Origin: Thalassarchaeum sp002495735
Lineage (GTDB): Archaea; Thermoplasmatota; Poseidoniia; Poseidoniales; Thalassarchaeaceae
DNA length: 64,000 bases
Reading direction: 5' to 3'
Assembly: GCA_937911265.1 (NCBI GenBank)
Contig: CALDRG010000023.1
Span: 1 to 64,000 of the forward strand
In this document: in pieces, positions 42,699 to 50,076 of the stretch
Position numbering within the stretch: position 1 is the first letter of the stretch
Layout: the number at the start of each line of letters is the position of its first letter
The notes under the pieces: generated by a model
The model's database searches: none
Seen by the model: the letters and a program-made list of their open reading frames with translations, nothing else
What the model was told of the DNA's origin: nothing
Translations under genes and position numbers: made by a program

Positions 42699-43646
42699 AT
42701 GGCGACCACCGACCTCATTGAGCACTTTCTACAGGCCACTGAGGCCGCTGCGGTAGCAGCTTCGGCTTGGAGAGGACTGGAGGACCGTAAGGCCGCAGAC
42801 GGAGCAGCCGTAGAAGCCATGCGCACCGTCTTCGACAGCGTGCCCTTTGACGGGCGCGTGGCGATAGGCGAGGGCGAGCGCGATGATGCACCAATGCTTT
42901 GGATTGGCGAACCCCTAGGCTCGATGCAAGGTGTCACCGGGGCACCGACAATCGACATAGCCGTCGATCCTCTGGAGTGTACTAACCACGTCGCCCTCGA
43001 CCTGCCCAATGCGATGGCAGTTCTCGCCGCAGCTCCTCGCGGTAATTTGCTGCACGCCCCCGACTGCTACATGGACAAGATAGCCGGTCCGGCCGCCCTC
43101 GCAGGCGAGGTTAGCCTTGAGGCCGACACTTCTTACAACATTGAGGCTGCCTGTACTGCTCTTGGAAAAACTCCTTCACAGCTCTGCGTGGTGGTGATGG
43201 ACAGACCGCGACACGAACAACTGATACGCGAGCTGAAGCAACACAAAGTCAACATCATCCTCATTGGCGACGGTGACATTACCGCGGCTCTGAACGCCGC
43301 CGACCCCGATTCGGATATTGACATGCTGATGGGGATAGGGGCAGCACCCGAGGGAGTAATCACGGCGACTGCCCTCAGGGGGCTGAAGGCTCCCTTTGAA
43401 GGCCGACTCGTGTTCAAAAACGAAGGCCATCGTGAGCGCGCTGAGAGTATGATCGAGGGCGATGTGGACAGGATCTGGAGTCGCGATGAGTTGTGCTCGT
43501 CGGACGATTCAGTATTCATCGGCTCTGGGGTCTGCCCAGGGCGGACCCGCGGAGTCGAGGAAACCGATGACGGAAGGTACTCAGTTCACTCAGAAGTGAT
43601 TGATGTCAAATCTGGCGCGCATTACTTCGTGTCCTCGGTGCGATGA
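42699..43646 (+). CDS. glpX: Fructose-1,6-bisphosphatase, class II (GlpX)
   Basis: This GlpX-type phosphatase removes the 1-phosphate of fructose 1,6-bisphosphate. Visible are FLQATEAAAVAASAW near the start, GRVAIGEGERDDAPML, the metal-binding segment IDIAVDPLECTN, ILIGDGDITAA and MGIGAAPEGVITATAL. In most relatives the metal segment reads DPLEGT; the Gly is Cys here, while the Asp, Glu and Thr are kept. The ATG at 42699 fits the family's N-terminus; another ATG at 42675 directly follows the moaC stop. Archaea usually use the FBP aldolase/phosphatase, so a bacterial-type enzyme beside a class I aldolase indicates acquired gluconeogenesis. Confidence 0.93.
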   Translation: MATTDLIEHFLQATEAAAVAASAWRGLEDRKAADGAAVEAMRTVFDSVPFDGRVAIGEGERDDAPMLWIGEPLGSMQGVTGAPTIDIAVDPLECTNHVALDLPNAMAVLAAAPRGNLLHAPDCYMDKIAGPAALAGEVSLEADTSYNIEAACTALGKTPSQLCVVVMDRPRHEQLIRELKQHKVNIILIGDGDITAALNAADPDSDIDMLMGIGAAPEGVITATALRGLKAPFEGRLVFKNEGHRERAESMIEGDVDRIWSRDELCSSDDSVFIGSGVCPGRTRGVEETDDGRYSVHSEVIDVKSGAHYFVSSVR

Positions 43647-43687
43647 GTTCTTCTCCTACTGCTCGCACGTGCTCACGAGGTTATTGG

Positions 43688-44707
43688 ATGGACATTGAAC
43701 TCCTTGAGAAGACCGCAAGCGAACTGGTGGCTCCGGGCAAGGGAATACTCGCCGCCGATGAGAGCAACGGGACGATGTCGAAGCGCTTGGCTGCTGCTGG
43801 AGTCGAACCCTCGTCTGAGTCTCGGCGCTTGTACCGAGCAAACCTGTTTGATACAGCAGGATACGAATCCGCTGTCGGAGGCGTCATATTGTTCGATGAG
43901 ACAATCAGACAGAACATGGACGACGGCTCTCTCATAGCTGACGCGCTGAGTTCCAGAGGAATCCACCCAGGAATCAAGGTCGACACAGGGGCAAAGGACC
44001 TCGCCAATCACCCGGGTGAGAAAATTACAGAGGGTCTCGATGGACTCAGGGAGCGCTGCATCGAGTATTTCGAGATGGGCGCGCGTTTCGCCAAATGGCG
44101 AGCTGTCATTCGTATATCTGAGGGGATTCCTAGTCCTGCCTGCATATCGACCAACGCACACGCGCTGGCCCGATACGCTGCAATCTGCCAGGAGCAGGGG
44201 CTGGTCCCCATCATCGAGCCAGAGGTACTGATGGATGGCTCCCATGACGCGCAGCGCTGCTATGACGTCACAGCCGAGATTCTCGATGCGACCTTCGCTG
44301 CCTGTGCTGAGCAGAGTATACACATCCCGGGAGCATTGCTCAAACCTAACATGATCATCGCTGGCAACGATTGTCCCAACCAGATCCCGAGGGAAGAAGT
44401 GGCTAGGATGACAATTGACTGTCTGAGCAATCACGTCCCGCAAGACCTGCCGGGCATAGTCTTCCTCTCAGGAGGCCAGTCTGACGAGGATGCGACAGCC
44501 CACCTCAATCTGATGAACCAGATGAATGTCGAGCACCCTTGGCAACTTTCCTACTCCTACGGCCGGGCACTGCAGGCACACGCCCTCACAACTTGGGCCA
44601 AAGGAGGTTCCGAGTCTGCAGCCGCCAGCCAGCGGATGTTCGCTCATCGGGCCGGCATGAACAGCCTAGCTCGAAGCGGTGACTGGGGATCCGACTTAGA
44701 GGTCTAA
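43688..44707 (+). CDS. Fructose-bisphosphate aldolase, class I (animal/plant type)
   Basis: The protein matches classical class I aldolases (PF00274), not the archaeal DhnA type. It has VAPGKGILAADES (active-site Asp), GARFAKWRAVIRIS with the catalytic Lys, PIIEPEV and the Schiff-base Lys in GALLKPNMI (about K219 from this start), and LSGGQSDEDA. It joins or splits fructose 1,6-bisphosphate. The ATG at 43688 gives the family's N-terminus; the frame also opens at 43643, where ATGA overlaps the glpX stop. Its place after glpX suggests the gluconeogenic direction. The last residues lack the C-terminal Tyr of vertebrate enzymes. Confidence 0.94.
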   Translation: MDIELLEKTASELVAPGKGILAADESNGTMSKRLAAAGVEPSSESRRLYRANLFDTAGYESAVGGVILFDETIRQNMDDGSLIADALSSRGIHPGIKVDTGAKDLANHPGEKITEGLDGLRERCIEYFEMGARFAKWRAVIRISEGIPSPACISTNAHALARYAAICQEQGLVPIIEPEVLMDGSHDAQRCYDVTAEILDATFAACAEQSIHIPGALLKPNMIIAGNDCPNQIPREEVARMTIDCLSNHVPQDLPGIVFLSGGQSDEDATAHLNLMNQMNVEHPWQLSYSYGRALQAHALTTWAKGGSESAAASQRMFAHRAGMNSLARSGDWGSDLEV

Positions 44708-44959
44708 TCAGATTTCGTCCAAGGCCCCAGGTCTCAGTTGCCAGACGCAGATTTCGTAGCGACCGGAGAGGGCACCGCCACGCTTTGTCGTTGCGACCTT
44801 CATGATGTCCTTGTCTTTGGACAGGACGTTCCCCAGTTGCTGGGGAGTAGTCCCATGACGCATGGTGGAGTTCACGTGTTCAAGAATTTCTGTCGTGTTG
44901 GCTTCTCCTCTGTCATCCAAGAATTTTTTTATTTTCTGTCGTAGTCTGGTTGTCCTCAT
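44708..44959 (-). CDS. Small winged-helix-like DNA-binding protein 1
   Basis: The 83-aa basic protein has a helix-turn-helix-like pattern: RLRQKIKKFLDDRGEANTTEILEHV, then TPQQLGNVLSKDKDIMKVA, followed by a Gly-containing beta wing and WQL. It looks like a small winged-helix protein of a kind plentiful in Marine Group II genomes. It is 10 bp downstream of a second gene of the same design and was probably made by duplication. It likely binds DNA and regulates genes; the target is unknown. Its stop abuts the stop of the aldolase gene. Confidence 0.75.
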   Translation of the reverse strand: MRTTRLRQKIKKFLDDRGEANTTEILEHVNSTMRHGTTPQQLGNVLSKDKDIMKVATTKRGGALSGRYEICVWQLRPGALDEI

Positions 44960-44969
44960 CTAAATCCTC

Positions 44970-45236
44970 CTATTTGTTGTCGGGCTTAGCACGCTCATGG
45001 TGCTGCACCCACTCCTCGGTCGCCCATTCCGAGAGTGGGGGGGTACTGCCGGCCATTCCGCTCTTGCGAACCGTTCCGATGCGGACGATACTCGTGTCTG
45101 TCTCCATCAGTGATGCTAGATCCAAGCTTCCAGAGTAGCCTTTCTGACCACTCAGCCAGGTTGCAATCTCAGCACTGTTCCTAGGCTGCTCAGAGATGTA
45201 TTTGCGAATGATAAGTCGGATTTTTTCCGCTTCCAT
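44970..45236 (-). CDS. Small winged-helix-like DNA-binding protein 2
   Basis: The 88-aa protein has the same layout as its neighbour: IRLIIRKYISEQPRNSAEIATWL, a turn, then LDLASLMETDTSIVRIGTVRKSG as recognition helix and wing, and a Trp-rich tail. A GAGGGAG ribosome site lies 4 nt before the ATG, so its mRNA has a leader, and a TATA-like box sits about 69 nt upstream. It is divergent from the 873-aa winged-helix gene across a 254-bp gap with paired motifs. It probably regulates this locus, possibly itself. Confidence 0.75.
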   Translation of the reverse strand: MEAEKIRLIIRKYISEQPRNSAEIATWLSGQKGYSGSLDLASLMETDTSIVRIGTVRKSGMAGSTPPLSEWATEEWVQHHERAKPDNK

Positions 45237-45300
45237 TTGTCTCCCTCAAGCATACTCTCGGACCCGGCAGTCGGCCCGATGCGCATAGGATAGCGGGCGC

Positions 45301-45309
45301 TGATATAAC
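45301..45309 (-). promoter_or_regulatory. Candidate TATA box for the small winged-helix pair
   Basis: On the minus strand GTTATATCA lies about 69 nt before the ATG at 45236, giving a leader of around 40 nt, consistent with the Shine-Dalgarno-like site there. Confidence 0.4.
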
Positions 45310-45332
45310 CGTTCTGCACGAAATCACACCTT

Positions 45333-45439
45333 TTCGTTACAAATAGTTGCTAGAAATGAGGGCGTTTTCAGGTTTGAACCAAGTGTGGAAATGAAACTGA
45401 TATATTCTCCATAGGAAATATGTAATCAAATGTAACGAA
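45333..45439. promoter_or_regulatory. Paired 9-bp motif TGTAACGAA in opposite orientation
   Basis: TTCGTTACA at 45333-45341 is the exact reverse complement of TGTAACGAA at 45431-45439. Each copy points toward the gene it precedes. The plus-strand copy is 10 nt before a TATA-like box; a partial copy TGTAATC lies 10 nt further upstream. The arrangement suggests a regulator that binds both promoters. Confidence 0.45.
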
Positions 45440-45448
45440 GCAACATAA

Positions 45449-45456
45449 TTTAATAC
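45449..45456 (+). promoter_or_regulatory. Candidate TATA box for the 873-aa winged-helix gene
   Basis: TTTAATAC (within AATTTAATACA) is centred about 39 nt before the GTG start, giving a short leader that would include the GGGAGG site at 45479-45484. Confidence 0.4.
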
Positions 45457-45478
45457 ATCAACGTTAGTAAGATGTATT
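45452..45478. promoter_or_regulatory. 8-bp inverted repeat, candidate operator
   Basis: AATACATC (45452-45459) and GATGTATT (45471-45478) are perfect inverted arms separated by 11 nt, so their centres are about two helical turns apart. They overlap the TATA-like box and extend to the ribosome site of the 873-aa gene. This is the size and position of a dimeric winged-helix repressor site. Confidence 0.45.
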
Positions 45479-45490
45479 GGGAGGTGGCGA

Positions 45491-48112
45491 GTGGTGTCAA
45501 ATGAATTCTCTGAGCCACTGAAACCCGATTATTCGAACAGTGCTTGGAAAATCAGGAGTAAGCATCGCAGGAGACTCCTTGACCGGCTAACTGAGGGCGG
45601 TGCCACCGTCAGTGTGTTGGCTAGGGATGTTGAACTCAGGGTTCCGCATGCATCAGCAGAGATAAAACGATTGAGAAACGATGGACTGGTCTCCAGTGAC
45701 CTATCTGCTGGTAGCCGTGGAGCTAGGATTCATCTGACCGAATTAGGTTGGGAGTCAGTGAGTGCTGACGAGTGGGCCAGAGCATCCGAAGCCTCTCCCT
45801 TGCCCGAAGACTCCAGCATGTGCTGCCTGCTGTTTCGCGATGGCCCGAACCTCTTGCTTGGAGTTATGGAGCCTTGCAACTCTCCCTTGCTATTGATTCC
45901 GGATCGCCCCCCCGTCGCGATTCCGGGCAATCCTGGTTCCACTGGAAGCGATGGGGTTCTCTGGAGCTGGGCGGCACTCAGGGAGAGAGATCCCCGGTGG
46001 TTCGACCTCTCGTCAATGGAGCCCAAGCCAAGCCCTCCGCCTCCTTCCGATCCGGAGAACATAGCGGCTTACTCAGGACAGCGCACTGTCGTCGGGATAA
46101 TCCGCGCTAGGCTGCTCGACGCCGAGAGACCAATCGCCATAGCGCCGGGTCAGTGGTTCGGGTCTCCGGACTTCCGGCCCGCGCCCCCGTTGCCTGAGGG
46201 CGACTATCATCGGGGGCCGTGGGTACTTGGTGCGTGCCACGAGATGTCGCCGGAGATTAGGCCGAAGGAGCCAGTGGTTGCTGTGATGGAAGACAGGCTC
46301 CCTCGCTCCATGTTGCTCAGGACAGTGAGGAATAACTCTCTGGTCATCGCGGATATCGGAGGACTGGACACCAATGGTGACCCGTATCCATTGGCAGCCC
46401 TTGATCCATGGATCGAGAAGGCCCACCCGCGTCTGAGCGACGCTGAGAGGAAACGGAGACTAGGTGCCCTGAAGGACAGGGTCAGCAAGACGAGAAAGGT
46501 CAGGACCGAAGATTCCACATGGCGTCGATTCAGACAGGATTGGGGTGAATCGGTGTTCACCGAGGAAGGCGATTCAATCAGGATCCTTGACCTAAGGGGG
46601 CTGGGTGGCACTGCGGCCGAGGCATTAGTGAGGTGGGCAATCAATGACGACGGCAAACTCCCGCTGACTATCGAAGTCGGAGTTGATATGCCCGATGAAC
46701 TAATCTCTTCAATCGCTTCTCATTCCAATCTCCGAATGGCTCTCCTCGAGGGCGAAGTAGCCGCGTTCTCCAGCTTCGACATACTGGATGCCGACCCCCT
46801 GAGGCCGCTGCCTTGGCTGCGCCTGACAACTAGGGGAGGGAGGATACTGCCAATGCGACTGGCCGATCCAGCTCAGGTCCCTGAGTTTTCAGACTCCGAT
46901 GAATCGGCCGTACTAGAGTGGGAATCCCTAGGCATCAACATCGACTTGGCTGAGGATCTCAAAGAGGGTCACCTCTCAGTCATCAATTCAGCTGTAGTTC
47001 AATATCCCACAGGCAATGAGGAGTGGGCCAACCAAATGGAAGCTAGATACCCAATTGCAGCTTGGATAGCATCTCCCGCCAGGACTAGATGGCCACGCTG
47101 GCAGAGACTCAGGAAACGACTCAGTCCGGAGTGGCTAGCACTCATGAATCTGGACGACCTCCCGCTGGAGAGGCTGTCAGAGGTTGCCGACGAGGCACCC
47201 GACTCGGTCTTGGAAGAATTCTCCAAGAAGATTACCAACAGACTCAGACAGGATTCCGATGCAGCACTCAGAACGAGACCAGCGACGGATCCGAAGCAAG
47301 CAACCCGTGGAGCCGCTTGGGTAGCAGCCCAACTGCTGTCAAACGCCCCCTGGCTACCGGAGCACATGCACTCGGACTTGCTCCATTGGGCACTGGAGGC
47401 ATGGCTCTCCGAGCCTCCAAGTAATTCGATGCCTGCACTGCAGGGAGTCGCGTGGCTTTATTCTCAGGCCCACAGCAATGAATCCAATTTCAGACCAATA
47501 CTTGAGGGGATTCGGAGCAAAGGAAAGGAATCTCCTTCTGGCCATGACCTGCACACGTGGGCCAGCCTGGCAGACATGATGCTGGACGACTCGAAGATTA
47601 ATCTCGATGAATTGGAGAGGATATTGGAACTACCTCCCGGCTGGTGGGCACCGATTTCCGTCAAGATCCTCTCTGGGTTATTGGATGAGGAGGATTCTAC
47701 AGATTGGGCCGTCGCCAACACCGTCCCCTGGTGTGCGGCAGTGCTGCGTCCGATGGGCGATCGCTGTCAGGCACCCGGACTCCGTTCCTACGAGCATCCC
47801 GGATGCGACTCAGAACTGTACTCTCGCCTCTCTCGGAGGTTGAGGGGCAGGCGTGAACGTCAGGGCATGCCCGATACCGCTGAATCACTGCTGGATTTAC
47901 TCGACGCCCTAGGCGCGGTGAATGGTGGCAAATCTCCTTCACCGGGAAAGACCCATCCTCTATCGGGGTGGCTCGCCCAGCCGTTGGATAAATGGCCGGA
48001 GTTCTCTTCGTCCGAGATCATGGACGGCGATGTTCACATCGCCGAGAGACTGCTCATGAGGAGCTCAGGGTATCATCCAAAAATCGTCCCTTCAACCTCG
48101 ATTTCGGGTTGA
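45491..48112 (+). CDS. Large protein with N-terminal winged-helix domain, function unknown
   Basis: The 873-aa protein has an N-terminal winged helix (about 15-95: KHRRRLLDRLTEGGATVSVLARD, then HASAEIKRLRNDGLVSS and a basic wing). The rest I do not recognise. Residues 100-300 are Pro-rich and beta-like (a NUDIX- or sensor-like look with LLFRDGPNLLLGVMEP, but no NUDIX box). Residues 340-480 are alpha/beta, and 490-870 are helical and Trp-rich. A GTG start follows a GGGAGG site. It is divergent from two small winged-helix genes. An HTH-containing regulator with a large ligand- or protein-sensing part is the simplest idea. No nuclease or ATPase motif is visible. Confidence 0.75.
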   Translation: MVSNEFSEPLKPDYSNSAWKIRSKHRRRLLDRLTEGGATVSVLARDVELRVPHASAEIKRLRNDGLVSSDLSAGSRGARIHLTELGWESVSADEWARASEASPLPEDSSMCCLLFRDGPNLLLGVMEPCNSPLLLIPDRPPVAIPGNPGSTGSDGVLWSWAALRERDPRWFDLSSMEPKPSPPPPSDPENIAAYSGQRTVVGIIRARLLDAERPIAIAPGQWFGSPDFRPAPPLPEGDYHRGPWVLGACHEMSPEIRPKEPVVAVMEDRLPRSMLLRTVRNNSLVIADIGGLDTNGDPYPLAALDPWIEKAHPRLSDAERKRRLGALKDRVSKTRKVRTEDSTWRRFRQDWGESVFTEEGDSIRILDLRGLGGTAAEALVRWAINDDGKLPLTIEVGVDMPDELISSIASHSNLRMALLEGEVAAFSSFDILDADPLRPLPWLRLTTRGGRILPMRLADPAQVPEFSDSDESAVLEWESLGINIDLAEDLKEGHLSVINSAVVQYPTGNEEWANQMEARYPIAAWIASPARTRWPRWQRLRKRLSPEWLALMNLDDLPLERLSEVADEAPDSVLEEFSKKITNRLRQDSDAALRTRPATDPKQATRGAAWVAAQLLSNAPWLPEHMHSDLLHWALEAWLSEPPSNSMPALQGVAWLYSQAHSNESNFRPILEGIRSKGKESPSGHDLHTWASLADMMLDDSKINLDELERILELPPGWWAPISVKILSGLLDEEDSTDWAVANTVPWCAAVLRPMGDRCQAPGLRSYEHPGCDSELYSRLSRRLRGRRERQGMPDTAESLLDLLDALGAVNGGKSPSPGKTHPLSGWLAQPLDKWPEFSSSEIMDGDVHIAERLLMRSSGYHPKIVPSTSISG

Positions 48113-48154
48113 AAACTAGTTAATTTCTGACCGAGGGGTTCTTGACCACCCCCC

Positions 48155-48220
48155 ATGGCCGATGTTTGCCCGAGCTGCAACACCGTGGCGACGAAGCCCC
48201 CCGCTGGAGGAATAGTATGA
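48155..48220 (+). CDS. Possible 21-residue peptide with a CPSC knuckle
   Basis: The short frame begins MADVCPSCNTVATK and ends at a TGA that overlaps the next ATG by 4 bp. The CxxC pair looks like the first half of a zinc ribbon. The same frame after the TGA has another Cys-containing segment, so a broken zinc-ribbon gene is an alternative. Support is weak. Confidence 0.2.
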   Translation: MADVCPSCNTVATKPPAGGIV

Positions 48221-48411
48221 ATCACGGTACCAAGTTCGGGTCACCACTTGCCGAAGACCAGTGTGACCAGCTGCAACGGAATGATCACTGGAGCAAATCA
48301 AGTGGCCGGATTGTGTTAGGTCCCCCGATGACCGAAAGGAATGACTCAAGGGACTACCCCACAGTTCGACAGACGTCCCGGGGTGGGTCAGGCGCCCGAG
48401 CTTTGCTGTGA
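48217..48411 (+). CDS. Possible 64-residue small protein
   Basis: The ATG at 48217 follows a GGAGG site (48206-48210) by 6 nt, a good spacing, and overlaps the stop of the 21-residue frame as ATGA. The frame ends at 48411, where its TGA overlaps a GTG (48408) in frame with the CoA gene. The predicted peptide is polar and unlike any family I know, and its composition is unconvincing. It is recorded because of the ribosome site and overlaps. Confidence 0.25.
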   Translation: MNHGTKFGSPLAEDQCDQLQRNDHWSKSSGRIVLGPPMTERNDSRDYPTVRQTSRGGSGARALL

Positions 48412-48470
48412 AGGATCGCCGTTACGCCCCGGGGCACACACTCCATTTGTCCAAAAAAGGCGGGAATCTG

Positions 48471-49487
48471 ATGCATGACATCGGCCTAATCGGCGGCACC
48501 TTTGACCGCTTCCATGCCGGACACCTATCGCTGATGGAAGCTGGCCTGTCCGAGTGCTCCTTCATTGAGGTCTGGCTCACCGCAGATCGCCTTGCTCACT
48601 CGAAGGACTCGCGGGTGAATTCATGGGATACAAGGGCTCAGGAGATGGAGGAGGCGTTGGGGGACGATGCTGGCAGAGTTAGATTTCATACTCTCGAAGA
48701 TAACCACGGACCCGCACCGGCGCATGCTGATGCCACAGCGATTATCTGCACCGGCGAGACTCGCGCTGAGTGCGAGGAGATTAACCGACTAAGAGAAGGC
48801 AGCGACCTGTCACCGCTACACATCATCAGCGTAGGACACGTACTCGCATGGGACGACGAGCCGATATCCAGCTCTAGAATCAGAGCAGGGGAGATCGACC
48901 GTAATGGAAAGCCATGGATTCCAAACTCGATTAGGGCGGGCAGGATGGTCTTGACATCTCAGGTCGAAACAGAGCTCAAGGAACCCTTCGGTCAGTTGGT
49001 TTCTGGTCCGGAAGACAATCCCTCCGTTGCAATGACAGAAGTCCTCACCCATGTCGAAGGGGGGTCGGGGCCGGTCATCGCTGTTGGCGATGTGACAGTC
49101 CGCACTCTGCAGGACCTCAATCGGCCAGCTGACATCGCCCTCATCGATGGACTCACTAGGAGGGAGCCCTGGGAGGGCGCAGACGGAATCGATTCGTCGC
49201 TGTATGACAGGACCCTGCAGTGTTCCAGCCCTGCTGGTTCCTTGACGCCTTCGCTGCTGGAGGCCTGTGAGCAGGCAATGAAATCCTGGAAGGAAGGGCG
49301 GTTAACTCATTTAATTCAAGTCGAAGGTGAGGAAGATCTAGCCCCGCTTATCTTGCATCCACTGGCCCCCTTGGGTGCTGTTGTGCTATATGGCCAACCA
49401 GAGAAAGGAGTCGTAATCAGATGGTGCGGAGAGGACGCCAAACAGCGTTGCCGCAGACTGCTCAGAGAATTCATTCCCGCCGAATAA
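48471..49487 (+). CDS. Bifunctional phosphopantetheine adenylyltransferase / GTP-dependent dephospho-CoA kinase
   Basis: Two last steps of CoA synthesis appear in one 338-aa chain. Residues 1-160 are an archaeal/eukaryotic-type PPAT: LIGGTFDRFHAGH (HxGH at 15-18) and PISSSRIRAGE near 131-141. Residues 165-338 match DUF359, the archaeal GTP-dependent dephospho-CoA kinase: AVGDVTVRTL (204-213), LIDGLTRRE (224-232), VEGEEDLAPL (284-293) and VVLYGQPEKG (304-313). The ATG at 48471 begins the family's N-terminus; a GTG at 48408 would add 21 residues. A membrane protein gene converges directly on its stop. Animals also fuse PPAT to a dephospho-CoA kinase, but of a different, ATP-using family. Confidence 0.9.
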   Translation: MHDIGLIGGTFDRFHAGHLSLMEAGLSECSFIEVWLTADRLAHSKDSRVNSWDTRAQEMEEALGDDAGRVRFHTLEDNHGPAPAHADATAIICTGETRAECEEINRLREGSDLSPLHIISVGHVLAWDDEPISSSRIRAGEIDRNGKPWIPNSIRAGRMVLTSQVETELKEPFGQLVSGPEDNPSVAMTEVLTHVEGGSGPVIAVGDVTVRTLQDLNRPADIALIDGLTRREPWEGADGIDSSLYDRTLQCSSPAGSLTPSLLEACEQAMKSWKEGRLTHLIQVEGEEDLAPLILHPLAPLGAVVLYGQPEKGVVIRWCGEDAKQRCRRLLREFIPAE

Positions 49488-50021
49488 TCAGGACTCGGAA
49501 TCAGCCATCGTGTGGATAGCGAAGCCGAAACTCACCATCACGATCATTACAGCGTAAACCCCTGGATCGACCCAGGTCGTGTTCATCAAGCTCCAATAGA
49601 GGTAGAATCCAACACCGAGGGCGATGAGCCAACTTGCGATGGTGCGGTTGAAGCCTCCGTCAGGGGAGAACAGACTGGATGCAATTGCCCCTTGGGGGAT
49701 GCCATTGACCCAAGCCGAGAAGCCACCTTCTACAGCCTTGCCCATTCCCATGGCACCTAGGCCTAGGAGGACTACACCTATCAGTCCGAAGACGATGTCA
49801 TCTGCGACCACTTCAAATCCGCCATGGGCAATGTTCGAAGTAGCGCTGTCACCAGTGATGAATCCGATCCACAGAACCTTGAATCCTGATGAGTAGGCCC
49901 CGGAGAAGAGGTTCACTGCAGTCAGTAATAGCACCCAGGCACCAAGCAAGACGGCGGCGCTGGACGCAGTGCTACTGGGTTTGGTCAGGGCACTGCCCCA
50001 CTCGGATTCTTGCAGGGACAT
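49488..50021 (-). CDS. Membrane protein with about four to five helices
   Basis: The 177-aa product (start at the ATG at 50021) has hydrophobic segments near residues 22-42, 70-100 (VVADDIVFGLIGVVLLGLGAMG), 128-145 and 155-172. It is rich in Gly and lacks recognisable motifs. The frame is open upstream to 50123, but that start would overlap the end of orc1/cdc6 and has no support. The gene lies downstream of orc1/cdc6 on the same strand and may be read from its transcript. I cannot assign a function. Confidence 0.75.
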   Translation of the reverse strand: MSLQESEWGSALTKPSSTASSAAVLLGAWVLLLTAVNLFSGAYSSGFKVLWIGFITGDSATSNIAHGGFEVVADDIVFGLIGVVLLGLGAMGMGKAVEGGFSAWVNGIPQGAIASSLFSPDGGFNRTIASWLIALGVGFYLYWSLMNTTWVDPGVYAVMIVMVSFGFAIHTMADSES

Positions 50022-50076
50022 CGAGCCGGCGACCTTGACCTTCGATTTAACGATTGTCTGAGGGAAGAACAGCCTC

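Larger units (their letters stand above)
48113..48470. other. 358-bp stretch with only two doubtful micro-ORFs
   Basis: No confident gene lies here. Two short frames are listed separately. The sequence has several GC-rich inverted stretches and could encode a structured RNA, but I do not see the hallmark motifs of RNase P RNA or SRP RNA on either strand. TTAATT just after the preceding stop might be part of a promoter. Confidence 0.5.

Noticed and set aside
43673..44443. 256-aa open frame on the minus strand inside the aldolase gene
   Set aside because: It is antisense to a clear class I aldolase and has no family character.
48113..48470. SRP RNA or RNase P RNA
   Set aside because: The SRP helix 8 motif and the conserved RNase P core segments are not seen on either strand.
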